This document shows positions 10,261 to 22,464 of a stretch of DNA of 64,000 nucleotides, piece by piece. The position numbers and the translations under genes were made by a program. How positions within the stretch are numbered: position 1 is the stretch's first letter; every line of letters starts with the position of its first letter. Under the pieces are notes generated by a model, which was not told the origin of the DNA, made no database searches, and saw only the letters and a list, made by a program, of their open reading frames with translations. This DNA comes from Magicicada septendecula (taxonomy: Eukaryota > Arthropoda > Insecta > Hemiptera > Cicadidae): the NCBI GenBank assembly GCA_034769895.1, contig CM068373.1, positions 436,399,080 through 436,463,079 on the forward strand, in the 5' to 3' direction.

Positions 10261-12931
10261 CTAAAACTTTACCTTTCTTGCTGTCAGCAAGGCAAACTCA
10301 CTAATTATTTCACTAAAATCAAGTTTTGAAGCACTCTCATATTCTATGGACAGGATAGCTAAGTTGTCAATCTGTTTTCACACATACTTGACCGTAAGTA
10401 GTTTTTGATTATCTTCAGCTTGCTGAAAGTACGCTCGCAAGACGCCACACTGACGGGCATTGTCAAAAATATCCTCAATGCTACTTCGATGTTTGGATAA
10501 GCATCTCTTAATCCATAGTTTGAAATAACTTTCAGAATATCCAAATGGAAAGCCTTTTAAATGTTCTTCACCAGCTCTTTTGCGTGAAACTTGAAAGCAG
10601 CTACTTCGTTAACTAGCTCAACTCTATCAATGTCTCTGCTATATATCGCACCAAGAACAGCTGCACACTTTTCAAGAAAAAAAAAAACATTCACTTAAGG
10701 ACTTTCCTGACAAAAAACTGAAGTCTGATGAAACTGTGTGGTAAATGTGTGCCCTTTTTTCCATTTCATTTACAATTCTATCAAATACAGTGTAACATTC
10801 TATCTCAAATGATTTATCAGAACTCAACAAGTGTGCTTCGTCTTCAGCCGTCTCCCCAGCCATCCTCTTGACTTTTCTCAGCCTCTTAACAGCAAAACTG
10901 CTTTGGACGGCCATGGAATCACAAATAGCTTTGGCTTTTTCTGTGTATTTTTTAATTCCTTCTTTACGTAGGTCTTCAACTTTTTTTGCCAAACCTGAGA
11001 GCAAACTTGATGCTACGTCAAGAGTTGTGCCCTTTCCTTGCAGTGACTTGTTGGTGCAGTCCAAACTTATCAAAACATCAGACCACATCTCTAAAAGGCA
11101 CACAAATTCGTAATCAATTTGTCTAAGAAGTTTCATAGCACCAGACAGTGTGTCAGTGTTCCAGTCGCAGTCGTTGTCTCTATCAGCCATGTTTTGTAAA
11201 ACTTTGTGTACATATGATAAGTTCTTCTTAAGAGCTGTCACAGCTTGACACCTGGAAGACCATCTTGTATCACAATGTCTCTTAAGGGTAGTTTTGAGAC
11301 AACCAATCAAAGCCTCCCACCTTAAGGTAGAGCTACTAAAGAAGTTGAAAAACTCCAACACTTTTCCAAAAAAACTTGTCATCATAATTGACACTTCCGC
11401 GGCGTGCACGCCAACGAGGTTAAGACTGTGTGCTGCACAAGGCACAAATTTAGCAAGGTCGTTTGGTTGGGATATGTGCGCTTAAACGCCTTCATATTTT
11501 CCTGCCATGTTTGAGCCGTTGTCAAAGCCTTGACCACGACAGTTCTGAATATCCAAGCCGTCATTGTTTAGCTTTTGCAATATTTCTTGTGATAACCCTT
11601 TTCGTTTTTTCTGGTGACTTATGATGAAGTCCACAAAACTTTCTTCAACTGAGCAATTCCCATCCTTAATGTTAACATACCTTATTATTTCACTCATTTG
11701 TTCTAAATATGCTGTGTCCGGGGTGCAGTCAAACATAATAGAGAAATACTTGGCACTTTTACATTCTTCAGTATTTCAGATCGAACCTTATTTCCCAAAA
11801 TGTCTATGACCTCATTTTGAATTAGAGGTGGAAAATAGCTTGTGACATGTTTTCCACTTTTAACATTTTCTATGTGCTTAGATAGTTGATGATTGTAGTG
11901 ACTAATAAGTTCTAATGTACTCAGAAATACACCACAGTTGCTGTCACTGATCGAATCAGAACCTCCTCTTAAAGGTAAGTTATTCCTGGCACAATGGAGA
12001 ATTACATCCACAATACATTTGAGAACATTGCACCACTTTTCTGCTTCAGTTTGTATCAATGTTTGATGTTCTGCATCAGCAGATCTACTAGTTTTCAGTT
12101 CAATTTCTAATTCTTTCCAATCGATATAAGAATGTCGGTGAGGTATCAACCTTTCGTGATTGGCAATAAATGGGTTCAAGTGTCTCCAATCATTGAATCC
12201 CTCATCAATATTAGAGAAAGCAGATTTGTCCTTTTTGCCGTCTTTTGAAAAGAGAAGGCAAGGGAAACAAAACAGTGCGTCCTTAGACTGGCTGTACAAC
12301 ACAACCATTGCCTTTTTACTTTTTCCCCGTTTGGTAGAATTTTATAAACCCATTTCTGAGAAAAGTGTCTTCCATCATCTGCACAGGGGAATTTGTAGCT
12401 ATCTAAGTCAATTGTTTGTGGGCCTCGTTCAACAAGTTTACAACGAACTGTGTCTGATCGAAAATTTGCTGGCCATTTTTTGGGATCCTCGTAGATAATT
12501 TTTATTCCCACATCAGTAGTATTTAATGCATCATTTTTATTATAATTAGATGTGCAAGATGTGCTGGGTTTTTCAAGATCAGTAGATTGCCTGCCCATTG
12601 TGGAATGACTTAGCTCAGGACCACTTCCTTCTTCAAAATCAATGACGTTTGTGACGAACTCCATTGGAGTGATCTGGCTGTGGTTGTCTTCTGAAACAGT
12701 CTCAGTCTTGCTATCTTCTTTTTCATTTTCTCCTTCCTTTTCTTCTTGGTCGTCTTCTTTTTCTTCTTCTTCTTGAAGTGCATTACTATTACTGGCACTA
12801 TCACTTTCACCTACTTCTTTCTCTTCATGTCGCAGCCAATTTCCAAGCGCCGATGCTAATTTTTCGTTGTCTTCCTCTTTTCGTTTTTTGAGTTTTTTAA
12901 ATTCACTTCCAGAACGTTTTTTTGGCCCCAT
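10261..12931 (-). pseudogene. hAT1 transposase (ZMYM1/DUF4371-like), broken
   Basis: The gene starts at the ATG ending at 12931, with a Lys/Glu-rich N-terminus (long acidic runs around 12700-12780). A TTF/ZMYM-type zinc region follows (KDALFCFPCLLF near 12240-12280), then a DUF4371-like RNase-H-fold catalytic region with DNGSNMAGKY near 11490-11520 and CAAHSLNL near 11415-11440. The C-terminal hAT dimerisation domain (SCERTFSKLKIIKN near 10400-10445) ends at the stop at 10261-10263. Frame changes near 12310, 11760, 11480 and 10680 and a stop near 10560 disable it. The family cuts and pastes DNA at 8-bp targets. The domain order and the position inside matched inverted repeats make the call secure. 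Confidence 0.9.
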
Positions 12932-13176
12932 TTCTGAAACAAACCATTCCCATTTAATTTACATTGTATTACAGTTGTAAAAGGCTGCCATTTAAAAACT
13001 ACTCGACCGATCTCAAACATTAACGAACTCCGCGAAGATATTGTGCCCACTGCCCAAGGACCTGTGTGCCAAGTTTGGTCATAATCGGTAAATTTGTTTG
13101 GGCGCTGCCGCTGTCATTGTCATTGTTACATACACACAGACGGCCAAAAAGTTTTTTTGAATCCTGAGTAATAGGA

Positions 13177-13464
13177 TTACACGGAAAACCCGAAGCACTG
13201 TAAATACAAGTGAGCCTCTCGCGGTAAGTAAAAAGAAACGATTGTCTGCGACGTTTTAACGCTATCACCGAATTTTTCGGTGAACGCAACTGTCGGCACT
13301 GAACATAAACACGAAATATTACGAAATTCGTGTTTATGTTCAGTGCCGGCAGTTGCATTCACCGAAAAATTCGGTGATAGCGTTAAAACGTCGGGGACAT
13401 CGTTTCTTTTTTCTTACCGCGAGAGGCTCACTTGTATTTACAGTGCTTCGGGTTTTTCGTGTAC
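13177..13464. repeat. 288-bp near-perfect palindrome upstream of the hAT1 transposase
   Basis: Two ~140-base arms are reverse complements of each other around a centre at about 13320, with a few mismatches and almost no loop. Example pairs are TAAATACAAG at 13201 with CTTGTATTTA at 13431, and GAACATAAACACGAA at 13301 with TTCGTGTTTATGTTC at 13327. It lies 245 bp upstream of the transposase start. I saw no target-site duplication that would make it an independent insertion. Confidence 0.9.
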
Positions 13465-14353
13465 GCGATCGCTCATCCAATTATAAAAATAAAATTGATA
13501 CCATATTCATGAAACTTGTAATTGAAATATTTACGTAAACTAATTTTGAAATCGGGACTATTTTAGTCAGCAGACTTGCGCAACAAAATCAGCTGACACT
13601 TGCTGAAAATTGGACATTTTCAACCACGACCACTTCCGCTAAAAATGAACCAATAGGAATATAAGTTATACCAATGGAACGGGCCCGTTCTTATTCCTTC
13701 CTTCCGGTATTTTTTTTTAATTTTCTGTAGGTCTAGAAAATGAAACGGCGAACACAGTGATATTAGTTAGGCCTATTTGGCTTTGTCAGTCTGGCAGTAA
13801 AGACAGAACGAATGTTGAGAAATTATTTCTGACAGCTGGAGTCAAGTTTCGCACGGTAACCTCCATTGATTGTTTGATTCACTGACGTTTTCGTGATTTT
13901 GAAGAGTAAATAGTATAATTAATGTATTGTTTTGCAATAATACCGTGTTATAATAATAATAATAGTATGTAGTGTTTTCAAAAACTGTACTAAAAGGGAA
14001 AAAATAGGCCGCCACGCCACCACGGGGAATAACATGCGCCAATTCTAGGGTTAATGTAGACTAAGCTATGGTACATTTTATTGAAATCATTCTTACCCGT
14101 ACAACAGAAGCAACACCAACATCAACAAGTAACAACACAAACACTATAAGTGTCGTCTAATCGCTGAGTGTGAAAATCACTTAGTTCACAAATTACAATA
14201 GAAATAATACCAGCGACTGTAATTACACTGAGTCTCAACAGAACCAACAGAACAAACTAGAATAGAGCAATAGACTGACGTGGCCGTGGCACGGCGCGGG
14301 GGGAGGGGTATGAGTATGAGTACTTTTCAAGTTATGACAAGCTTGCTAAAACC

Positions 14354-14872
14354 AACGAATATAGACGTTACTAGAAGCACACTTCTGGGTTATTAAAAGC
14401 GTAGTTGAAACAATGCTACTACTTTTTGTATAAAAGAGTTGTAGATGAAAAAAATGTTTGTAATAATAAGACGCATGTTCTTGTATATTTTAAAATTCTT
14501 TTGCGCACTGCATAATAAAGAATGCATCAAAAGTGCATTTTTTGAGTAGGCTCGTAGGCTGCATTTATTTGATTAATTCCTTCGTACCCAGTGTGTCAAA
14601 CAAATGTGAAAACTTTTGGAGGTCGTGTCTAGTCTAACCCCTACAAACATTTTTTCATCTACCACTTTTTATCTGATAAGTTGTAGCTTTTTCCAATTAT
14701 ATATTAACGAAAATGTTTGAAATTTACTAAATTTAGCGGTATAATACAAAAAATTACTTGGAAATGCCAGCGCCATCTAGTTGCCGGGGTGATGAACTAC
14801 GGTTTATCACCCCAGAAAGCTGACCCCACTCGCTCCATAAGAAGTGTTCTTCTAGTTACGTCTATATTCGTT
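14354..14872. mobile_element. 519-bp MULE-like miniature element nested in hAT1
   Basis: Inverted repeats of 33 bp, differing at two positions, lie at 14354-14386 (begins AACGAATATAGACGTTACTA) and 14840-14872. The 9-bp direct repeat GCTAAAACC flanks the element at 14345-14353 and 14873-14881. A 9-bp duplication with long inverted repeats fits Mutator-like elements. There is no coding capacity, so it is a non-autonomous copy. Confidence 0.85.
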
Positions 14873-15310
14873 GCTAAAACCAAGAAGGCGCAGGTGCAGT
14901 GCAGTGACCCAGTGACTGACTCATCATGGGTGTGGCGGAGGGGAAGCGATTTTCGCTTTGCGCCTGGCCCGACTCCGCGCCCATCAGTAGGGCAAGGTCC
15001 AGTGCAGTTACTAAATTTACGTAGCTGCTTTTTGTTTATTGTATAATAGACACAAATATAGACAGTTCACTTACAGTAACTTTTAACAATCTGAAACTGA
15101 AAGATTTTTTCCAATAACGTGGAGTTTTTATTTGCTTGACAAATTGTACCAATCTAACTCTAAAAAAAGATATTTTTCATGGTCAATTTTGCGCCCTCTT
15201 TGTACCTGCGCCCTTGGCGGGGGCACATCTCGCCACCGCCTAGTTACGGCCCTGCTCCAAGAGTTCGATTTGTACGTGGTCCAGTGACTCCTGCTACTGG
15301 ATCGTCATGA

Positions 15311-15830
15311 CTGCTACCGGTACGCACTCACCCCGGCAACCCCCCCCCCCCAGTTATCAATGATTACAACAACACGCTCACACAGTCACAGTAGTAAAAG
15401 TAGCAAACAAAAAGTAAACACAGCTCTACAATACTAGTGATACAATAAAAATTTAGACGTAATATGCAATGGACAGTTAGATTAAGTGAATTTAACAGCA
15501 GATTAAAGGATTTTGCAAGATGAAGAGAAAAACCTTTTTTTTGTGTGTAAACGATTTCTTAGTTTAAATATAGCTTGTTTGATTGAATATATATGATGTG
15601 AAAAGAACTACCTTATAAAAAAAAAGACAGCTTGAAACTGACAAATAAATTGAATAGATATGTGTGAAATAGATAAGATAAGAATAGATAAAAAATAGTT
15701 TTAAGTTTATTTTGTTGTTTTACGCTTAGATGTTTTATTTGTTTGTTTGTTTGTGTTACAACACTCAGGACACCAGGATGTTGGAAAAGCAAGGTACTCC
15801 GGTACCTTTCTTTTCCAAACTAGGGAGTAA
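15311..15830. other. env-to-LTR untranslated region of the gypsy element
   Basis: This A/T-rich stretch of about 520 bp lies between the env stop (15310) and the 3' LTR. It contains a C-run at about 15342-15353 and several A-runs but no ORF of note. The bases just before 15831 (AAACTAGGGAG, 15817-15827) could be the polypurine tract. Confidence 0.45.
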
Positions 15831-16453
15831 TGTAATAAGACACAAAGTTTCATTATTTAATTTATTATAATTTCGGTATTAGATTTCTTTCTTTCTTTTA
15901 TCATGAGTGTGAGATAACTTATTTAAATTTTTCTCACTGTGGTCATATGTCAGTTGTTAGTAAAAACCACGAAAACCATAACTTCCTACATTCCCAAGCC
16001 CGTACAGGAGGAAAGGACCCTTTTAACCTTTTCACACATCACATCGCCTTGAGTGATGACCTCTCTCCTGATTGGTTTTCCGATGCTCCAGGAGGCCCAG
16101 TCCGAACCCTGTGACCTGGGCATGGTCCCATACTAACCAAAGTCTATAAAACTGATAACAGTGAGATCGCACTCTTATTGTTCTTATTCGGGTTATTCTG
16201 TCATAGTTCGCTAGAGAAGTCTTTTAACATTGGGAAGCGGGTCGGGTGTGTACCGCGTGCGTCTTAGATATATGTTCTCCATCACTCCTCGTAACTACTG
16301 TGTGGTATGCTGCGTGTTGTAAGTACTGAAATGTAATTCTACAAGAGTGTTCAAAAGTGTTTCATGAGTATAATCTAAACATCAATTTTGCTAAATGTTA
16401 AATAAAGAAATTTTTATTGTAAAGCTAGACTCTGTAACCAATCATTTCACACA
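15831..16453 (+). repeat. probable 3' LTR of the gypsy/errantivirus-like element
   Basis: The segment starts TGTAATAAGA after a purine-rich tract and ends near CACACA at 16453. It contains the promoter-type TCTATAAAA at 16143-16151 and an AATAAA signal at 16400-16405, in the U3-R-U5 order expected of an LTR. The 5' LTR is missing (5'-truncated element), so the borders cannot be confirmed by comparison. A start some 50 bp to the left is possible. Confidence 0.5.
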
Positions 16454-16497
16454 ACCTACTCATGTTGCTTAATATTTGTTGTTTATTCATCGCTCGG

Positions 16498-16641
16498 TCA
16501 CGACAAAATGAAGAGGTAATGGAAGCTGTAGAGGGGTATTTTACGGATCTTCCAGAATATTACTTCAAGACAGGGATTGAATTATTAGAGAAGCGTTGGA
16601 CCAAGTGTATTGAATTTTAGGGAGATTATATCAAAAAGTAA
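16498..16641 (+). pseudogene. mariner transposase C-terminal relic
   Basis: The translated segment reads NEEVMEAVEGYFTDLPEYYF and then GIELLEKRWTKCIEF before a stop at 16618-16620. After the stop, GDYIKK continues in frame to a second stop at 16639-16641. This is the conserved C-terminus of mariner-family DD34D transposases. The catalytic residues and N-terminus are absent. It abuts the LTR, suggesting a truncated old copy. Confidence 0.8.
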
Positions 16642-16970
16642 TGTAATTTTTGTAACAATTGACTTGTTTTTACATTTCCATTCTGCGAACATTTCATCTA
16701 TCCCTCGTAAGTAACTACACACAACAAAAAATAGTCAACCTCTGATGTCTTTCAATTACTGTCCCAAGTCTACGTTGGCCAAACAGAACTGGATTTCCAT
16801 GCATGTGGAACAGTTCTTTCTAATTGAATACATCAGACGTATAAAAAACATATACCCAAATTCTAATTGTATCACACACACACACATATTGCAACGATAC
16901 AAGTATTTCAAAAATTCGCACAAATACATTACCACGTACTCAACGCAACTATACTTACTTTTACTTTACT

Positions 16971-17170
16971 TTATCCAACGCCTGTCCTTGGCCTCTCAGT
17001 CATGCGACGTCGAGCCTCCCAGTAGCGATGAACAGGATCCAGGGATGTATCAGAGAGATCAATACACGTCATCAGGTGTTCACTATCCATCATGCCTGAG
17101 TAGCGTATGGGGCAGTTGTTGTCATCTGCTACCCCGATGCAACTATGAAGTGTATTACACTGGCCAGGTC
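16971..17170 (-). pseudogene. C-terminal relic of a non-LTR retrotransposon ORF2
   Basis: The minus strand reads CNTLHSCIGVADDNNCP and later MMDSEHLMTCIDLS, then YWEARRRMTERPRTGVG and a stop at 16971-16973. A Cys...His...Cys segment followed by a (Y/S)W-AR-RM...PRTGVG ending is characteristic of the C-terminus of many arthropod non-LTR retrotransposon polyproteins. Only this tail remains. Confidence 0.55.
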
Positions 17171-18060
17171 ACAGGATTTTTTTTATTCTCGTTGCGTCAA
17201 GTATATGTAGTTGCACAATAATTAAATAATTTTCAAAGAGGAATGAGATGTTGTTGACATGAAATAATTAATTAAAACCGTTTCAAAATAATCATTCTAT
17301 GATTTATTAATATTAATAGAAAATATGCAAATATTAAAAATTCGAATCTTAGATAAATAAAAATATTTTCTTTTATAAGTTTACACAAATACAATGTAAC
17401 CTTCTATGCTGTTCATGACATATAAAATAAACAACCATGTAATCTTACTAGCTAAACAGATATGTCAAACAAATTATGTAAACCTTTTTATTTCAGTGTG
17501 TTTGACTTTGACTCAAATTTTAAATAATAGCAACTCATTTACAAACAAAAATAATATTCACTCTCAAGAATAAAATTAATTGTTCTCTAAACAAAATAAA
17601 AAATATAACATTTACTTCCAAACTATTATTTATTTCTATTGACACACCCAAATTTTAATATACAACAAAAGATTAGTAATTTTAAAGTTTCTTATTCACT
17701 TAAATTATTTACTTTAACTACTATTTAAATTTAAAAATTTAAGTCTTTACTGTTCATGTATAATTTTCTTTTTGAAAGTTCTTTTCACAAACTAAAATAT
17801 AATTGTTTCTTCATCACCTGCATACTGCCGACATTACTGTTGTGTGTGTCCTGAATCCTGAGAATTTGATGATGATGATTATGCTGATGCTGTGTTTTTT
17901 GTCTCTACGGGTTATTGTTTGTGATGATCCAGAGTTCCTCCATAAGTCTTGGTGTGTGTGGTAATGATGATAGGTAGATCGGCAGTCCAGCAGCGTGACG
18001 TTGTGTGAAGATATCTTGAGTCTCTGAGACCGCCCCAAATTGCCGGTGGTATTTATGGGT
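17171..18060. other. AT-rich non-coding sequence
   Basis: No gene, repeat or element end is recognised. The short minus-strand ORFs across 17814-18183 run into the neighbouring LTR and show no domain. Confidence 0.5.
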
Positions 18061-18471
18061 TGAAGATGGTGATCGAACAGGGCGAATGGCGATCGACGTT
18101 CGGGTATATGTTCGCTGGTCACGTGGTACTCCCACCACGCTGATCAAGTCATATCGACTATTCGAGACGTTTTGAAAAGTCATAACTGCGTTTCGCTATT
18201 AGAAAACACGTGTTCACTTCGTGATATTTTCATGATACACTTGTGACGTCAGTCGACTTGGCAAAAGTCTGTGCCCATATATGGTTATATCGAACTCTGC
18301 TTTGGCTGATTCATCCATTGGTACAGTTAAAAATAGCTGTCAACTCATCGACACGTGTTTCCAATTCCCATGCAGATTCCTAAAGTCGAATTTTATTTTG
18401 GTTTTACATAAATGGGATTATTGCATAATTGAAATTATCAAAAATGGTTTCCCCTTTTTTGTACCGTCACA
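18061..18471 (-). repeat. 3' LTR (411 bp) of the minus-strand LTR element
   Basis: The LTR is bounded by TG...CA on its own strand (plus strand TGAAGATGG to CGTCACA). It matches 22687-23097 along its whole length, with scattered differences such as GGGCGAATGG against GGAGAATGG, a 1-base TTC/TC difference near 18310 and ACCGTC against ACCATC. The divergence shows the element is not recent. Confidence 0.85.
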
Positions 18472-19869
18472 ATACCCCCTCAATGACAGGTTTTAAGCCG
18501 AAGCATAAAAACTCTCATTGACAAAACCTAAAAGGATCAGCTTGGATATGGTGCCATGACCCACCTTAAATTTTATTAAAATCATGGGTTACTCACCCCC
18601 CTGATCCGGTGACGCGGCCGCACCTGCATGACTTACGCCCCTGCCCTGATGCTCTGGCCAGCACAGGGTCGCCACCACAGTGTCACCAGATTCTGAAGCA
18701 ATCTAGAAAACATTACTAACTGGCCTTTCATTTTTCAGATCCTGAACTGATATGGCTCCCTTTTAGCCGTACTGGTTTGCCTTTTTCGAAGTACTGGCTC
18801 TTTCTTAACTTCTAAATATATACACATCTTTAACAGAAATATTCAACATAATGTAATACCCTTTCACCTAAACATTTAACATTGATATTCTTTTAACAGT
18901 TATAATTCTAACTTCCAAATGATTTATTAATTCCAAACGGAATTTAAGAAACAAATAACTTCATATGATTTTTTACGCTCAAACATCTTACTTATCTCTC
19001 AATTTTCTCATTGTTTACTGCTCATTTACTATTGCTAACTCTATTCAATACAAAACCTGGTTATAAAAAACAATAAATTATACAATACCATAAGTGCAGT
19101 CAACCCTATGCTTATTTTAACACTGTATTATTACTCGTTATATCGTGATTTAATCATCACTCTCTCTATCTTATTTTTCATTTTAAATTCCTCCTTCCAC
19201 GCTCCCTATTACCCCCCACTGGACTGTCTCGCCCAGTTGCTTCCACAAGGACTGAAGCTGCTGGGGGTAAACACTTTTTTCTTTTGTTTTACCCCGTCCT
19301 TGCTTCGGATTTACAAAACCTTCGGTATTACTGGTATTCCGGATACCAGTAACCTTACTAAAACAATTATTTATGCACCCTTAAATGGTCTAACACCCTT
19401 CCAATAGGTGTATAGCCGTTGTTCCAAAGTCCTATTAGATTTGATTCCCCTTATTTCACCCCCGTTAAATTTCTAGGTACACCAATTTATAAAATAACCA
19501 TCTATGGTCAGGATACAATAAGTCTGCCCATAGCCTGTTACCGATAAGCCAAATCCACAGGCAGGGTTCGATGAAGCCATGACTGCCTGAAAATGGGGGA
19601 TCTACTGTTACCATATAAGATATATGTCTTATGTCTACACACAATTATACTCAAATAAACACTTTATGTTTTACATGATAAACATAATACAACATAATAA
19701 ACACTCAAAATAAACAGTACCATTATTACATTAACATAAACATCTCAACTCTGAATTTGCATAAAAATTACAAACATTACAACTTTAATATTCATTTTCT
19801 ATTAAAGATGCTACTTGTTATATTGTCATTTCAACCCTGAATTTTCATTGAATACTCTAATCATCAATT

Positions 19870-20110
19870 GGTTTGTGTGACTCCCTGTCAGGACTAATGA
19901 TCTGATTTATTTACGGGCATCTAGACACAACCGCACTCTCCCATCCTTCCTTATAACAACAACTAATCAGATTTGAATAGGGTGACACCGACCTCTCAAT
20001 AATATCTCCCTCCAACATTTTCTCTAACCTCTTCTGAACAGCTCTTCTTTTAGAATAGGGCACCGGATAACTTCTTTGTACGTAGGATGTGTGTTCCCTT
20101 ACCTTATACT
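19870..20110 (-). pseudogene. Ty3-type reverse transcriptase N-terminal relic
   Basis: The minus strand encodes KVREHTSYVQRSYPVPYSKR, then AVQKRLEKMLEGDIIERSVS and PYSNLI, then (after a frame shift) INQIISPDRESHKPID. This matches the RT entry region of Ty3/gypsy elements, in which a short Y-P-I/V-P stretch, an E-I-Ile-Glu-x-S-x-SPY(S/A) stretch and a D-x-R-x-(I/L)-N stretch occur in that order. The catalytic YxDD lies beyond the decayed end. Confidence 0.7.
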
Positions 20111-20809
20111 CACACCTTTTTAGTTCCTGGCCCTACCAGGTAACTCCGCAAACCTGTTTAAAACTTTTCACGACCCGCCACAACGCCTTGTGTTGGGAAC
20201 TCCCTACAACTCCACCCTCACTACAAAACTTATGTGCCCTGTTCTCCCATATTCGCTCTTCACTTTCATCACTCTCATTCTCTCTCGCTACATGTATTCA
20301 CACTCGCTTCTGTGTCCCTACTACTGACCTGTTTTGTATCACTTTTATTCCCAAAATTCTTATTGTGTCTAATACCTGTTCAAAACTAACCCTAACTGGT
20401 TTAATTTCATTGTCTAATTCTAATACTCGTTTATGGAAATCAATTCCTGCTTTATGCCTTATAAAAAAAAATCATTACTCCAAAATCCATCTTTTACAAC
20501 CATTACATTCATTTCATTCATTTACTTTCATTATAAAATTTCATAATTACATAAACGTCAATTCATACTAACAATCAATCCTCATTATCATAAAACACTC
20601 AATCAGAATTATTAACCTTGTTGATTAGATATATAACATACAATGCACATAACAACAACATAACCTAATACACAAATACATTTAACACCAATACAAATTT
20701 ATATACAATTTTCGTCATATCATGTTATTGTTTACCACACCTCATTACATATTTTAGGCAAGTAATTACACCATAAACTAAAATAATTAAATGTTCGTTC
20801 ACTATATAT

Positions 20810-21678
20810 CTACCTTCCATCATTAAAATTTAATCTGATCTTAACATAACACTTTTCATTTTTGTTTGCACACCTTATATTATCTTTCATAATATAATAA
20901 CCGTTTAAATCTGTTTGATTCATTATATCATAATAATCTACGAGATTATTCCTTATTATTTCGTCATAAAATCTGTTTACTTCGGTATTTCTGGTCAAGT
21001 CGCCCTTAGTATTATTTGTTACCATTAAATACGTTATCATTTCATTATTATAGGCCATCATCTGCTACTAGAACTCCAATTTTATCACCAGGTAAGTGTT
21101 TATTCTCAATATCATCAAAATAATCATCATTTTCTACAGTGCTAATTACTTCACAAGGTAAGTCTTTAATTCTACCAACTCTCTCAATATTTAGTTTCTC
21201 TAATAACTCCTCATAACCTCTATTCACCTTAAATATTTCTACCACTCTCTCTCTCTCTCTCTTCATACCTTTCCCAACCCCTATTTACTCTCTTACTCCA
21301 CACAGAGGGCAATACAACTTTGTTACAACACCATCTGGCTTTACCAGGTACATTATAACAACCTAAGGGATTATTTGTAGACCATATGTCTCCCAAATAC
21401 ACTCGTAAAGCCTTTACTTCACCTACATCATGGGGAAAATTTGCCCTCCACTCTCTTTCAAGCTCATCAACACCTATTACCACCACTTCATCAACCTCTA
21501 CTAACTTTATACTCTTATCATCTCTACTATCACTTACCGTATCATTCTTAGATACCCTATTTTCAACTATATCACCATTATTCTTATTTAACATTATTTC
21601 ACCAATATAATCTTCACTTATATTAACACCCTCACTTACCTTGTCAACTATTCCTTCATTATTACCACTCATTACCAC
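20810..21678 (-). pseudogene. gag/pro linker region of the LTR element, frame-broken
   Basis: Three consecutive minus-strand ORFs (21229-21678, 21048-21266, 20810-21061) read as one decayed protein. The switch between the first two falls exactly on a CTCTCTCTCTCTC run at about 21243-21261, so slippage in that microsatellite is the likely cause. Recognisable phrases include VDELEREWRANFPHD and VYLGDIWSTNNPLGCYN, but I cannot assign a domain. It lies between gag and RT, where a protease or spacer would be expected. Confidence 0.45.
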
Positions 21679-21930
21679 TTAAATTGTCATCATTATGATT
21701 ATCACTTATATTTTCATTATCACTTATCTTGTTCTTTATTATTTCATTTGTACTTAAACTATCTGTATTGTTTGTAAAAGTATCATCATTATTACCTCCA
21801 CTATCATTATTCAATGTACCACTTTCTATCACTACGTTTTCAATTATGTCACCATTATTACTTATGATATCATGATTATTATCACTTTTACTTACCTTGT
21901 CATCTACTATCTGGTTATTTTTATTCTCCT

Positions 21931-22464
21931 CTAATGGTCTGTCTCTCTACCATTTTCTACCCCCACTACACTATCATCATTATCATCACTATTCAATATT
22001 TTATTCTCTAACACTACCACTTCAACTATGTTACCGTTATTATTTGTCATATCACTACCACTATTATTTTCACTAATACCTTCACTCACCTTCTTTTCCT
22101 TTACCTGATTGAAGTTACTCTCTTCATTCTCATTTAATTTGTCTGAATCTCGTTGACACTTTGCTGTTTGTTCTCTTAACTCATTTGTTCGTTTTCTATC
22201 GTCATTACTAGTGTCATCAAATTTCCAAGGAGCGAATAATCCCGTTTTTTGTTCTTTCATTTGTTCAAGATCATCAATTAATCTACGTTTATCATCACCA
22301 GTCATTCTTCTCCACATACTCATAAACTCGTGTATGAATTCCGTAGTATTCCATGCCTCCCCTGATCCACCTACTTTGGTTTCTTGCGCCTCAGCCATGT
22401 TTACCAAATTTTTTATTATAACACCCTTTATAAAAAACACCACTACAACCCTTCTATTACTCAA
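21931..22464 (-). pseudogene. gag-like N-terminal ORF of the LTR element
   Basis: A 177-codon ORF begins about 220 bp inside the 5' LTR. The likely functional start is the internal MAEAQETK Met near 22398, because the preceding hydrophobic leader looks like untranslated sequence. It is rich in Glu, Asp, Asn and Lys, with a WRRMTGDDKRRLIDDLEQMK stretch. No zinc knuckle is visible. Position and composition suggest gag; no domain proves it. Several asparagine/aspartate repeats (AAT/GAT triplets) make it low-complexity. Confidence 0.5.

Larger units (their letters stand above)
9363..15254 (-). mobile_element. hAT1: complete hAT DNA transposon inserted in env
   Basis: Terminal inverted repeats are CAGGGCCGTAACAAGG at 9363 and its complement (one mismatch) ending at 15254. 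An 8-bp target duplication, CTCCAAGA, lies at 9355-9362 and 15255-15262. Both features are diagnostic for hAT. The 5,892-bp element carries one minus-strand transposase gene, now broken. The exact target duplication inside the env tail dates this insertion after the gypsy element. Bases 9363-10260 and 13465-14344 are non-coding internal sequence. Confidence 0.95.

Noticed and set aside
13020-13150. CCAAGTTTGGTCATAATCGG followed by ACACACAGACGG as a LINE 3' tail
   Set aside because: The wording resembles RTE-type tails, but there is no RT fragment, poly-A or duplication to support it.
16745-17221. 158-codon plus-strand ORF as a possible host gene
   Set aside because: The minus strand of the same region carries a recognisable non-LTR retrotransposon C-terminus, and the plus ORF has no domain.
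20089-20571. 160-codon plus-strand ORF
   Set aside because: It is antisense to the RT entry region of the minus-strand LTR element and shows no domain.
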